From: Mycolicibacterium sp. CBMA 226 | Lineage (GTDB): Bacteria; Actinomycetota; Actinomycetes; Mycobacteriales; Mycobacteriaceae | Assembly (NCBI RefSeq): GCF_009729075.1 | Contig: NZ_VTGY01000025.1 | Coordinates: 124,001 to 188,000 of the forward strand | Direction: 5' to 3' | Length of the DNA: 64,000 nt | In this document: positions 18,012 through 29,432 of the stretch, in pieces | Layout of the letters: every line of letters begins with the position of its first letter | Numbering within the stretch: position 1 is the stretch's first letter | Translations under genes and position numbers: made by a program | Notes under the pieces: model-generated | Told to the model about the DNA's origin: nothing | Database searches by the model: none | What the model saw: the letters and a program-made list of their open reading frames with translations, nothing else

Positions 18012-19618
18012 TGAAGAGCCACAAGGTCCCCGGTCGTGCGCGCGGAGGCTGGCGGCTCGCCGCCGCCGGTGCCGCCGTGATGTTGACACTGAGCGGTTGC
18101 GGTGGTTCGAATTCCGGTGGCAGCGGCACGCCCAACGCTGCGCCGACCGACAAGGTGCTGCACCTGTCGTTCCTGCAGGACCCGGGGCAGCCGCCGGATC
18201 CTGACGTCTACTACGCAGGCCAAGGCCTGTTGCTGACCACCAACACGTACGAAGGACTGCTGCAGTACAAGGCCGGTGTCGACAAGGCCGTCCTGGAACC
18301 GTTGCTGGCGACGAGCTGGACGGCGTCGCCGGACAACAAGGTGTTCACGTTCAAGCTCCGCGAGGGCGTCAAGTTCCACGATGGCACCCCGTTCACGTCG
18401 GCCGCGATCAAGGCGTCGTTCGATCGCAGGGTCGCCGTCAACCAGGGCCCGGCCTACATGGTCAAGGACGTGGATTCGGTTACCACGCAGGGTGATTACG
18501 GGGTGACCATCACGCTGAAGGCACCCAACTCGGCGTTCCTCGATTACCTGGCGTGTCCCTATGGCCCCCGTATCCTCAGTCCCGAAGGTCTGAAGAAGTA
18601 CGCCGGCACCGACAACGCGCAGGGCTATCTGACCACCCACGATCTCGGCACGGGTCCGTTCGTGCTGACCGACGCCCAGGTGGGCTCCCACTACGCGCTG
18701 GCCGCTTTCCCCGAATACTGGGGCACCAAACCGTATTTCGAGAAGGTCGAGCTTCCGGTCATCACCGACGTGTCGGCGCAGCAGCTGCAGTTCAACAACG
18801 GTCAGGTGGCTGCGATCCTGCACGACCTGCCGTCGTCGGCGGTGCAGTCCTACCTGAACAACAAGTCGTTCACCAACTACTCGTTGCCGACCATGATGTC
18901 GAACTACGTCTACATCAACCCGCGCAAGGGCATGATGAGCGACGTCAAGAATCGGGCCGCCGTGATGCAGGCGATCGACGTCGATGAACTGGTGAAGCAG
19001 ACGTACTTCGGGCGCGGTAAGAAGGCCGAGCAGATCTACCCGCCGAACATGATGGCAACCGAATACGGCAAGCAATCGGTTCCGCACGACACGTCGGCGT
19101 TGTCGGGCATCGCCGGCAAACTACCTGCCGATCAGAAGAGCGTGACCATCGGTTACGACTCGAGCAACCCCGATAACCAGTTGATCAGCAACCTGATTCA
19201 GACCGAGCTGGCCGCCGCCGGCCTGACCGCCAAGGTGCAGGCCTACCCGACGTCGGAGATCTACGGCTGGGTCGGCACTGACGGGCAGTCTGCGCCGGAG
19301 ATCATGACTTACCTCGGCTGGCCCGACGCGCCGTCGCCCTACACCTGGGGCCACATCTCGTGGGATGCCGACGGTGGTCTGAACTTCTTCGGGTGCTCGG
19401 CACCACCGGTTACCGCGGCACTGGCCGCGGGGCTGCCGACCGATGCGGAGGCGGACTTCTCCACTGCTGGTGTGGAAGCCGTCAAGACCGGGTGCTGGCT
19501 GAATGTCGCTGACGTGAACGACTTCATGGTGGCCCAGCCCTGGCTCAAGGGCGTCGAACAGGCACACGTGGTCACCAACCCGAATTCGCTGCGGCTGAAC
19601 GCCCTTTCGGTCGGCTGA
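18008..19618 (+). CDS. ABC transporter substrate-binding lipoprotein (family 5)
   Basis: A 536-residue extracytoplasmic solute-binding lipoprotein. The N terminus carries a signal peptide ending in the lipobox 'LSGC' (Cys at about residue 33) and a Gly/Ser/Asn linker. The family-5 fold (dipeptide/nickel type) shows in 'TNTYEGLLQYKAG', 'FTFKLREGVKFHDGTPFTSAAIKASFDR', 'GTGPFVLTD' and 'NRAAVMQAIDVDELV'. It delivers the substrate to the DppB/C-like permeases. ATG 18008 and 18011 are both possible starts. The first overlaps the hydrolase stop and is chosen. Ligand specificity cannot be read from sequence. Confidence 0.9.
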   Translation: MMKSHKVPGRARGGWRLAAAGAAVMLTLSGCGGSNSGGSGTPNAAPTDKVLHLSFLQDPGQPPDPDVYYAGQGLLLTTNTYEGLLQYKAGVDKAVLEPLLATSWTASPDNKVFTFKLREGVKFHDGTPFTSAAIKASFDRRVAVNQGPAYMVKDVDSVTTQGDYGVTITLKAPNSAFLDYLACPYGPRILSPEGLKKYAGTDNAQGYLTTHDLGTGPFVLTDAQVGSHYALAAFPEYWGTKPYFEKVELPVITDVSAQQLQFNNGQVAAILHDLPSSAVQSYLNNKSFTNYSLPTMMSNYVYINPRKGMMSDVKNRAAVMQAIDVDELVKQTYFGRGKKAEQIYPPNMMATEYGKQSVPHDTSALSGIAGKLPADQKSVTIGYDSSNPDNQLISNLIQTELAAAGLTAKVQAYPTSEIYGWVGTDGQSAPEIMTYLGWPDAPSPYTWGHISWDADGGLNFFGCSAPPVTAALAAGLPTDAEADFSTAGVEAVKTGCWLNVADVNDFMVAQPWLKGVEQAHVVTNPNSLRLNALSVG

Positions 19619-20448
19619 TGGCCACTCTGGTCGGCAAGCCGGGGGTGCGGCGGATCATCCTGCTGACGCTGGGCTGGGAGGAGCTGCCGAAGTCGGTGTC
19701 GGTGTACGGTGCACCGCCGGAGCAGCGCATGCGGGAGCCGGTGCCCGGAGTGTTGCTGCAGACGGATGGTGGCTGGGTGTTGCTCGACACGGGATTCAAC
19801 ACCGCGCTCGTGCGAGACCCGGCGCTCTACCGGCGGTTCTTCCCGACCGTCGAGTACCGCCCGGTGCTGCCCGGACCCGGCGAGCCGATCGAGCAGCGGC
19901 TGGCTGAGGTCGGGGTGGATTTCGACGAGATCCACACCGTCGCCGTCAGCCATCTGCATCACGACCACGCCGGCGGGCTCAAGCTGTTCGCCGACAAGGT
20001 GCCGGTGCACGCCCAGCGTCGTGAACTCGAGTACGGGCTGTCGAATCACCCTGAGCCCGAACGCAACGCGATCGTGCGGGTGGACTTCGACGACCCGAAC
20101 ATCGATTGGCGCCTGGCCGACGGGGAAGCCGAGATCGCCCCGGGCATCACCGCGGTGCCGACCTACGGGCACACGCCGGGGCATCAGAGCTTCGTCGTCG
20201 AACTCGACCAGTCCGTCGGCGGTGACGGCTTCGTATTCGCCTTCGACGCCGCCGATCTCACGGAGAACATCGAGCACGAGCTCGCCATCGGCGGGTTCAT
20301 CGACGTCGACCCGCAGGACACCGTCGAGCCGATCCGCCGGCTCAAGAAGTTGGCCGCCGACCGGGGATTCCAGCTGATTCCCGGCCATGACCCCCACGTG
20401 TGGCCCGAGCTGACCGAGCATTTCCACCACAGATTCGGTGCGCTGTGA
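19618..20448 (+). CDS. MBL-fold metallohydrolase
   Basis: A 276-residue metallo-beta-lactamase-fold enzyme of the N-acyl-homoserine-lactonase-like branch. The dizinc site is 'AVSHLHHDHAGG' (H-x-H-x-D-H), with further ligands in 'TYGHTPGHQS', 'FAFDAAD' and the terminal 'LIPGHDPHVW'. It would open a lactone or cyclic amide or cut an ester. In this ureide operon a cyclic ureide such as a hydantoin is one candidate, without proof. Its ATG overlaps the stop of the binding-protein gene and its stop overlaps the start of the allantoinase-like gene. Confidence 0.87.
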   Translation: MATLVGKPGVRRIILLTLGWEELPKSVSVYGAPPEQRMREPVPGVLLQTDGGWVLLDTGFNTALVRDPALYRRFFPTVEYRPVLPGPGEPIEQRLAEVGVDFDEIHTVAVSHLHHDHAGGLKLFADKVPVHAQRRELEYGLSNHPEPERNAIVRVDFDDPNIDWRLADGEAEIAPGITAVPTYGHTPGHQSFVVELDQSVGGDGFVFAFDAADLTENIEHELAIGGFIDVDPQDTVEPIRRLKKLAADRGFQLIPGHDPHVWPELTEHFHHRFGAL

Positions 20449-21743
20449 TGGAGTGCGTGCTGCGCGCCGACAGGGTGCTCGTCGACGGTCACCAGATGCC
20501 GGCCGCGGTCGGGATCGACCGCGGGCGCATCGCCTTCCTCGGTGCCGTCGATGCCGAATGCCCGGCGGCGGAGGACATCCGGCTGCCCGAATCGGTGGTG
20601 CTGTTACCGGGTTTCATCGACACGCACGTCCACATCAACGAACCGGGCACCAACTGGGAGGGGTTCGAGACTGCCACCGCGGCGGCCGCCGCGGCCGGAA
20701 TCACCACACTGGTGGACATGCCGCTGGACTGTGACCCGGTGACCACGAGCGTCGCGGCACTGCACACCAAAAAAGCGACGGCGGCGGGCAATTGCCACGT
20801 CGACGTCGGGTATTGGGGTGGGGTGGTGCCCGGCAACCTGGACGGTCTGGCCGACCTGGCGCAGGCCGGGGTGCGCGGCTTCAAGTGCTTTCTCGCTGAT
20901 TCGGGCAACCCGAGTTTTCCGCACCTGAGCCCGGCACAATTCCGGAACGCCATGCAGCGCATCGCTGAACTGGGCTCGGTGCTGCTGGTCCATGCCGAGA
21001 GCAATCAGGTGATCGACGCCGGGCCACCGCCGACGGGCCGGGAATACCGGTCGTTCCTGGCGTCGCGACCAGACACCGCCGAGGACGATGCCGTGGCATT
21101 GGTGATCGAAGCGGCGGCGGCGACCGGGGCGCGGGCGCACATCGTGCACGTCTCCAGCGCCATGGTGCTGGCCCGCGTGGTCGAGGCCAAGCGGGCCGGG
21201 ATTCCGGTGACCGCCGAAACCTGCCCGCATTACCTGACATTCGCCGCCGAGGCGGTGCCGGACGGTGGTACCGAATTCGCTTGTTGCCCGCCGATCCGGG
21301 ACGGTGCCAACCGCGAATTGCTGTGGTCCGCGCTGCATGACGGCACGCTGGATCTGGTGGTGTCCGACCACTCGCCCTGCGCGCCGCGGCTCAAAGGCGC
21401 CGGGGATTTCGGTCTGGCGTTCGGTGGGATCAGCTCACTGCAGCTCAGCCCGCGCGCGGTGTGGACCCAGGCCGCTGCACGTGGCTTCGGGCTGGCCGAC
21501 CTGAGCCGGTGGATGTCGGAACGCCCCGCCGCGCTTGCCGGTTACGCGGACCGGGGCCGGATCGCGGTGGGACTGCGGGCCGACCTGTGCGCCTTCGACC
21601 CCGGTGCCATGGACACCGTCCGGGCGGCGACGCTGTGGCACCGCCACCCGGTGAGCCCGTACGACGGTGTCACGCTGCGGGGTTCGGTGTTGCAGACCTG
21701 GGTTGCCGGCGCACCGGCGTTGGTGGGGGAGCCGGCGGCATGA
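20448..21743 (+). CDS. allB: allantoinase-like cyclic amidohydrolase
   Basis: A 431-residue amidohydrolase-superfamily enzyme that by family and context opens the hydantoin ring of allantoin to give allantoate. All metal-centre residues are visible: 'DTHVHINEPG' (His60, His62), the carboxylated lysine in 'GFKCFLAD' (Lys146), 'LVHAESNQ' (His182), 'HIVHVSSA' (His233) and 'VVSDHSPC' (Asp306). The motif 'EGFETATAAAAAAGITTLVDMP' is typical of allantoinase/dihydroorotase. A dihydropyrimidinase or hydantoinase activity cannot be excluded, but allantoicase two genes later favours allantoin. Start chosen at ATG 20448, overlapping the MBL stop; the frame upstream lies inside that gene. Confidence 0.88.
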   Translation: MECVLRADRVLVDGHQMPAAVGIDRGRIAFLGAVDAECPAAEDIRLPESVVLLPGFIDTHVHINEPGTNWEGFETATAAAAAAGITTLVDMPLDCDPVTTSVAALHTKKATAAGNCHVDVGYWGGVVPGNLDGLADLAQAGVRGFKCFLADSGNPSFPHLSPAQFRNAMQRIAELGSVLLVHAESNQVIDAGPPPTGREYRSFLASRPDTAEDDAVALVIEAAAATGARAHIVHVSSAMVLARVVEAKRAGIPVTAETCPHYLTFAAEAVPDGGTEFACCPPIRDGANRELLWSALHDGTLDLVVSDHSPCAPRLKGAGDFGLAFGGISSLQLSPRAVWTQAAARGFGLADLSRWMSERPAALAGYADRGRIAVGLRADLCAFDPGAMDTVRAATLWHRHPVSPYDGVTLRGSVLQTWVAGAPALVGEPAA

Positions 21744-22519
21744 GAGTCCTGGTGCTCAACCCGAACACCTCGGCGGCGATGACCGCTGAGATCGCCGCTG
21801 CCGCGCGCTCCGCCGCGCATCCGGACACCGAGATCGTCTGCACGTCGCCGTATTTCGGGTCCGCGGCCATCGACTCGGCCGCCGAGAGCTACCTGTCCGC
21901 AGTCGGGGTGATGGACCTGGTTACCCGACTGACCCGGTCCGGTGACTTCGACTTCGGCGCTGTCGTCCTCGCCGGATTCGGCGAGCATGGCCGCGACGCA
22001 CTCGCCGAGATGCTGACGGTGCCGGTGTTCGACATCGCCGAATGCGCCGCGCACGTCGCGCACCTGATCGGTCGGCGGTTCTCGGTGATCACCACGCTCG
22101 CCCGGTCGATCCCACCGATCGAGGACCGGCTGCTGCTGGCCGGCCTGAACGCCCACTGCGCTTCCGTCCGCGCCTGCGGCCTGAGTACGGCCGACGTGGA
22201 CGCCGACCCCGCCGGCGCCGTGCAGGCGATCGTCGACGAGGCGGCGCGCGCAATCAACGAGGACGGCGCCGACGTGATCTGTCTGGGTTGCGCCGGGATG
22301 GCCGGAGTGACGACCGAGATTTCCGCCAAGCTCGGGGTACCTGCGGTGGACGGGGTGGCCGCCGCCGTGGCTCTCGCGCAGGCCGTCGTCGGGCTGGGTC
22401 TGTCGACCAGCAAGGCGGGGGTGTTCGCGCCGGGACCGGACAATCCACGCAGCCACTGGCCGCTGTCGGAAGCCATTGACTCTTCGCGCAAGCGCTCATC
22501 GGAAGCGCCGGGCTGGTGA
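21740..22519 (+). CDS. Asp/Glu/hydantoin racemase family protein
   Basis: A 259-residue protein of the aspartate/glutamate racemase superfamily, hydantoin/allantoin racemase branch. It has 'VLVLNPNTSAAMTAEI' at the N terminus, a first acid/base cysteine position in 'FDIAECAAHVAHLIG' and the second in 'DVICLGCAGMAG'. Such enzymes interconvert the enantiomers of 5-substituted hydantoins or allantoin, so that a stereospecific allantoinase can use both forms. Placement directly between the allantoinase-like and allantoicase genes fits allantoin racemase. The ATG at 21740 overlaps the preceding stop (ATGA); the longer upstream frame is inside allB. Confidence 0.86.
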   Translation: MRVLVLNPNTSAAMTAEIAAAARSAAHPDTEIVCTSPYFGSAAIDSAAESYLSAVGVMDLVTRLTRSGDFDFGAVVLAGFGEHGRDALAEMLTVPVFDIAECAAHVAHLIGRRFSVITTLARSIPPIEDRLLLAGLNAHCASVRACGLSTADVDADPAGAVQAIVDEAARAINEDGADVICLGCAGMAGVTTEISAKLGVPAVDGVAAAVALAQAVVGLGLSTSKAGVFAPGPDNPRSHWPLSEAIDSSRKRSSEAPGW

Positions 22520-23529
22520 CCAACGTCGATCTCGCCTCGCGCCTCGTCGGGGGCAGTGTGGTGGCCGCCAGTGACGAATCGTTCGGATTCAAGGAGCGGC
22601 TCGTCGACCCGGCCGAACCCGCTTTCGTACCAGGAACTTTCGATCTGCGCGGCGAGGTGGTGGACGGCTGGGAGACCCGCCGTCACGCCGGCCGGGCCGG
22701 CGACTGGGCGATCATCCGGCTGGGCACACCCGGCCGGCTGCACGCCATCGACGTGGATACCCGGTTCTTCTCGGGCAATCACCCGAGTGCCTGTGCCGTG
22801 GACGCCTGTGTGGTGGAGCGCACCGAGGATCCGGCCGGTCCCGCCGTGGCCTGGACGCCGATAGTGGAATCGACTGTGCTCAAGGCTGATTCACACAACC
22901 TCCTGGCCGTCGCGGATCGTCGTCGGTGGACGCACCTGCGGCTGCGGCTCCAGTCCGACGGCGGCGTCGCCCGATTACGGGCGTACGGCGCGGTGGTGCC
23001 GGACCCCGCTTCCTGGAGTGACATCACCGTCGAGGTCTCCGGTCTGGAAAACGGTGGTCGGGTCGAATGGTGCAGCGACAGCTTCTATTCCAGTGCCGCC
23101 GCGCTGATCATGCCGAACCGGCCGCACAACATGGGCGACGGGTGGGAGGCGCGCCGACGCCGTGACGTCGGACCGGATACCCATGACGCGGTGATCGTCT
23201 CGTTCGCCGCGCCGGCCGACCTGCGCCGCATCGAGATCGACACCTCGTACTTCGTGTTCAATGCGAGTCTGGAGGTGTCGGTGCTGGGTACCCGCAGCTG
23301 CCCCGATCGTGAACATGGCTGGGGGATGGTCGCTTTCGACGTTCCGGTGCTGCCCCGGATGCGGCTGCTGGCCGATGCGCGCCAGGTGTTCTCGATCGAC
23401 GTGCCCGCCGTGGCGGCGCTGCGGGTGCAGGCCTATCCGGACGGCGGGATCGCCCGGGTGCGGGCCGTCGGGGTGCCGACTGCCGACGGGCTACGGCTGT
23501 TGCAGCGCCGATGGGAGGAATCGTCATGA
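22516..23529 (+). CDS. alc: allantoicase
   Basis: A 337-residue allantoicase, which splits allantoate into ureidoglycolate and urea. The family's two internal repeats are evident: 'DGWETRRHAGRAGDWAIIRLG' with 'IDVDTRFFSGNHPSACAVDA', and again 'DGWEARRRRDVGPDTHDAVIV' with 'IEIDTSYFVFNASLEVSV'. The segment 'HNLLAVADRRRWTHLRLRLQSDGGVARLRAYG' and its C-terminal counterpart end each half. Length is in the normal range (330-350). It starts at GTG 22516 overlapping the racemase stop by 4 bp. It is the best-supported enzyme for the pathway assignment of the block. Confidence 0.93.
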   Translation: MTNVDLASRLVGGSVVAASDESFGFKERLVDPAEPAFVPGTFDLRGEVVDGWETRRHAGRAGDWAIIRLGTPGRLHAIDVDTRFFSGNHPSACAVDACVVERTEDPAGPAVAWTPIVESTVLKADSHNLLAVADRRRWTHLRLRLQSDGGVARLRAYGAVVPDPASWSDITVEVSGLENGGRVEWCSDSFYSSAAALIMPNRPHNMGDGWEARRRRDVGPDTHDAVIVSFAAPADLRRIEIDTSYFVFNASLEVSVLGTRSCPDREHGWGMVAFDVPVLPRMRLLADARQVFSIDVPAVAALRVQAYPDGGIARVRAVGVPTADGLRLLQRRWEESS

Positions 23530-24071
23530 CACCACTGCTGGCCGAGTGCGCCGGCCTGTGGCGCCGCACGCTGCTGATCGAGACCGACGGCACGCGCGAT
23601 ACCGAACCGGGTGTGCTGTGGCTGCAGGGCCCGACGGCCTACGTGGACTCCCGTGGTTTCGCGGGCACCCTGCACCAGGAAGCCGACGTGTTCGAGTGGC
23701 ACCGAGACTTCGACGCCACGACGCCGAGTCCGCATCCCGACGCCGGCGTGATGCACTGGGAGGGAGACATTCTCGTCGAGACCGGGGTGCACGAACCCTA
23801 CGTCGAGCACTGGGTCCGCGACCCCGGCGAGGCAGGCCCGACGGGAGCCCTGCAGTTGTCCGGGGCGGCCGGCGCGTCGGCACTCCTGGTCCGGTTCGGC
23901 GCCATGTTCGGCTGGGCCGACCGCGCCCGGGTGGTGCTCGGCACCGTGGGTGGCGCCGAGCAGCGAGCCCTCGGTATCGACTTTGCCGGCATCGTCTCTG
24001 CCGGCGACGAAATCCAGGCCAACGGCGTGCGCTGGACGGTGGACAAATCGGAAGGGAATGTGAATTCATGA
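23526..24071 (+). CDS. uncharacterised protein with HRI1-like pattern, in ureide operon
   Basis: A 181-residue soluble protein with no signal peptide. It is rich in Trp, His and Asp and reads as a beta-barrel: 'LWRRTLLIETDGTRD', 'GVLWLQGPTAYVDSRGFAGTL', 'DAGVMHWEGDILVETGVH', 'YVEHWVRDPGE' and 'GDEIQANGVRWTVDKSEG'. The order of these pieces resembles my memory of the fungal HRI1 family (lipocalin-like tandem barrels), especially the acidic-Gly then ETG then E-x-W run and the last G-x-x-x-x-x-NGxxW. This is a remote suggestion. The gene overlaps both neighbours by ATGA, so it is a firm member of the operon. A role as a small-molecule-binding or lyase/hydrolase barrel acting on ureidoglycolate is conceivable but unproven. 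Confidence 0.7.
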   Translation: MTPLLAECAGLWRRTLLIETDGTRDTEPGVLWLQGPTAYVDSRGFAGTLHQEADVFEWHRDFDATTPSPHPDAGVMHWEGDILVETGVHEPYVEHWVRDPGEAGPTGALQLSGAAGASALLVRFGAMFGWADRARVVLGTVGGAEQRALGIDFAGIVSAGDEIQANGVRWTVDKSEGNVNS

Positions 24072-25105
24072 GTGGCGTAACGTCATTCACGTCGGTACCG
24101 ATCATCGACATCAGTGGATTGTCGTCACCTGAGCGTGCCGAGCAGCACCGCGTAGCCACCGAGATCGGCCGGGCGGCGGCCGAGGTCGGCTTCTTCTACA
24201 TCAGCGGCACCGGCATCGATGAGTCGTTGTTCAGCGCGATGCTGGCGGCGGTGAAGGAGTACTTCGCGCTGCCGGTGGAAGAAAAGATGCGGGACTACAT
24301 CGGGCTGTCCCGCTGCCACCGCGGATACGTGCCGGTCGGTGAGGAGGGTCTGGAGGGCACCGTCCCGGACCTGAAGGAGGCGTTCGACACCGCGCTGGAT
24401 CTGCCCGCCGACGATCCGGATTATCTGGCCGGCAATCCCATGCTGGGGCCCAACGCATGGCCGGACCTCCCCGGGTTCGCCGATGCGGTGACCGCTTACT
24501 ACCAGGCGGTGCTTGCCGTGGGGCAGCGGCTGTTGTGGGCGTTCGCCGTCGCCCTCGGTGAGGATCCCGAGGTCTTCTCCCGGCACGCCACCAAGACGCC
24601 GAGCCAGTTGCGGCTCATCCACTATCCCTACAACCCGGACGCCCAGGACAGTGTCGGGATCGGCGCGCACACCGACTACGAATGTTTCACGCTGCTCAAG
24701 CCGACGGCCCCCGGTCTCGAGGTGCTGAACGGCGCCGGCGAGTGGATCGACGTACCGCCGGTGGATGGGACGTTCGTCGTCAATGTCGGAGACCTGCTGG
24801 AGCTGTGGACCAACGGCGCGTTCGTGGCCACCAGTCACCGCGTCCGCAAGGTCGCCGAGGAGCGGTACTCGTTCCCGCTGTTTTTCAACGTCGACTACCA
24901 CACCGAGGTGAAACCGCTGCCGCAGTTCACTTCGCCGGCTGCCAAGCCCCGCCCGGCCCTGCGTGCCGGCGAGCACCTGTTCGCCCAGACCGCGCAGACA
25001 TTCGCCTACCTGCGCCGGCGCATCGAGTCGGGCGAACTGGTACTGCCCGACGGCTCGTTGGAACTGGGGCAGTTCGGCCAGCAGGCGTTGCAGGGGGCGG
25101 GCTGA
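24068..25105 (+). CDS. isopenicillin-N-synthase-like 2-oxoglutarate/Fe(II) oxygenase
   Basis: A 345-residue non-haem iron oxygenase. The iron triad is His201 and Asp203 in 'GIGAHTDYECFTLLKP' and His257 in 'VATSHRVRK'. Arg266 and Ser268 in 'RYSFPLFF' match the R-x-S motif that binds 2-oxoglutarate or substrate carboxylate. The N-terminal 'VPIIDISGL' and 'GFFYISGTGI' are the usual DIOX_N pieces. Family members hydroxylate, demethylate or cyclise small molecules. As the last gene of a ureide operon it might oxidise a modified purine or ureide before or after ring opening, which is inference. Start ATG 24068 has a GGAAGGGAA ribosome site and overlaps the previous stop. Its stop codon touches the stop of the convergent fecB gene. 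Confidence 0.88.
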   Translation: MSGVTSFTSVPIIDISGLSSPERAEQHRVATEIGRAAAEVGFFYISGTGIDESLFSAMLAAVKEYFALPVEEKMRDYIGLSRCHRGYVPVGEEGLEGTVPDLKEAFDTALDLPADDPDYLAGNPMLGPNAWPDLPGFADAVTAYYQAVLAVGQRLLWAFAVALGEDPEVFSRHATKTPSQLRLIHYPYNPDAQDSVGIGAHTDYECFTLLKPTAPGLEVLNGAGEWIDVPPVDGTFVVNVGDLLELWTNGAFVATSHRVRKVAEERYSFPLFFNVDYHTEVKPLPQFTSPAAKPRPALRAGEHLFAQTAQTFAYLRRRIESGELVLPDGSLELGQFGQQALQGAG

Positions 25106-26224
25106 CTAGTTGATGGGCGCGTTGAGCCAGTGCAGGTCGTCGAGCACGCCGCGGGCCGCGACGATGCCCTGACCGGTCTGCCACACCTCGTTGTTCACCA
25201 CGAACACCCGGTTGTCACGCGTCGCGGCGAGCTTCTTCCAGGCCGGGCCGTTGAGCAGGGCGGCGGCCCGGTCCTTGGCTGCCGGGGACTCGAACGACAG
25301 GTAGACGATGTCGCCGTCGGCCGTCGAGAAATCAGTGCCGGGCCCCAGCTTCGAGATGTCGATCTCGTGGTACGGCTTGTCGGTAAACCGTTGTGGTGCA
25401 GGGCGATCCGCGCCGACCCGCGCCAGGACGCTGCCGGGGAAGTTGCTCGTGCCCCACACCCGCAGGGTGCCCTCGGTGAGCTGCACCACCGACACCTGGA
25501 AGTGTGCGGCGTCGTTCTGCCCGCCGACCCTCGTGGCATCGGCGTTGAACCCGTCGACCAGCGCGCCCGCGGCCACGCCGCGACCGGTGGCCGCACCGAC
25601 CATCCGCAGATCGTCCTGCCAGGCCGCGCCCGATGGTCCGGTGAGGACCGTCGGTGCGATCGCCGACAACCCGCCGTAGGTGTCCGACGTGGCCGACGCC
25701 TGCGAGCCGATGATGAGGTCCGGGTTGGCGGCCTTGATGGCCGCCATGTCGGGTGCACTACGGGTGCCCGCCGCCGGGACGTTGTGGACGACGGTGCCCA
25801 GGTATGACGTCTGGCCCGACGAATCGGTCGGGGTCGCCGCGGCGACGACGCGCGACTGCAGCCCCAGCGCACACAGTGCGTCGAGCGCCGTGCCCGACAG
25901 CACGACGATGCGCTGCGGGTCGGCCTTGACGTCCGTGGCGCCGGCCGCGTGATGCACCGAGCGCGTCGGCGGGCCGCCGCCGGCCACGTCAGGGTCGAGC
26001 GCGGCCGGGTCGGGGGCGCACGAGTCGTCGGGCCGGCGCGCGTTGCCCAACACGCCCGCGGTGGCGATACGGGTGGTGCTGGTGATGGGAGCTGAGTTCG
26101 CTGCCTGCGGTTCGCTGGTGTGGCCCGAACAGCCCGTCAGGACGGTCGCGGCCGTCGCGCACAGGGCGGTGAGAACCGCCGCGCTTGCGCTGGACAGCCG
26201 GGTACGGGGAGTCGGAAACTGCAC
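25106..26224 (-). CDS. fecB: FecB-type iron-siderophore/haem-binding lipoprotein
   Basis: A 372-residue periplasmic-binding lipoprotein of the TroA/BtuF-like (class III) fold. The signal peptide ends in 'VLTGCSGHTSE', the lipobox Cys being near residue 32. Then come a disordered Ser/Ala/Thr stretch, 'RIVVLSGTALDALCALGLQSRVVAAAT', 'NPDLIIGSQAS' and a long connecting helix. The C-terminal lobe includes 'DGDIVYLSFESPAAKDRA' and 'FVVNNEVWQTGQGIVAARGVLDDL'. Position beside ctaD and length agree with M. tuberculosis FecB (Rv3044), implicated in carboxymycobactin and haem acquisition. No permease is nearby, so it must work with transport proteins encoded elsewhere. Confidence 0.88.
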   Translation of the reverse strand: MQFPTPRTRLSSASAAVLTALCATAATVLTGCSGHTSEPQAANSAPITSTTRIATAGVLGNARRPDDSCAPDPAALDPDVAGGGPPTRSVHHAAGATDVKADPQRIVVLSGTALDALCALGLQSRVVAAATPTDSSGQTSYLGTVVHNVPAAGTRSAPDMAAIKAANPDLIIGSQASATSDTYGGLSAIAPTVLTGPSGAAWQDDLRMVGAATGRGVAAGALVDGFNADATRVGGQNDAAHFQVSVVQLTEGTLRVWGTSNFPGSVLARVGADRPAPQRFTDKPYHEIDISKLGPGTDFSTADGDIVYLSFESPAAKDRAAALLNGPAWKKLAATRDNRVFVVNNEVWQTGQGIVAARGVLDDLHWLNAPIN

Positions 26225-26366
26225 GTGGCCGACGGTAACACCCGTGCCGTCCGGCCCGGTCGAGGCGCGGTCGCGGGTACCGGCGCCGCGCCGGGGCCGA
26301 CGGCCGGTCCAGCCAATTACGACAGTTTGTAGGACCCTCGCCGCAAGGCTGTGCGATGGGGGATAA

Positions 26367-28133
<1,767 letters not shown>

Positions 28134-28145
28134 AAATCAGCCGAC

Positions 28146-28170
28146 CCGCCCGCGCCTAAGGCGCGGGCGG
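28146..28170. terminator. hairpin between ctaD and serB2
   Basis: Perfect 11-bp GC stem CCGCCCGCGCC / GGCGCGGGCGG around a TAA loop, 12 bp after the ctaD stop, followed by TTCTGCGTT. It probably limits read-through from ctaD into serB2. Confidence 0.7.
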
Positions 28171-28190
28171 TTCTGCGTTAGGGGACCTAA

Positions 28191-29429
<1,239 letters not shown>

Positions 29430-29432
<3 letters not shown>

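Noticed and set aside
18561-18620. Search for CRISPR-like or phage/IS features across the window
   Set aside because: No regularly spaced repeats, transposase, integrase or terminal inverted repeats were seen; the two accessory blocks have no visible mobile-element remains at their edges.
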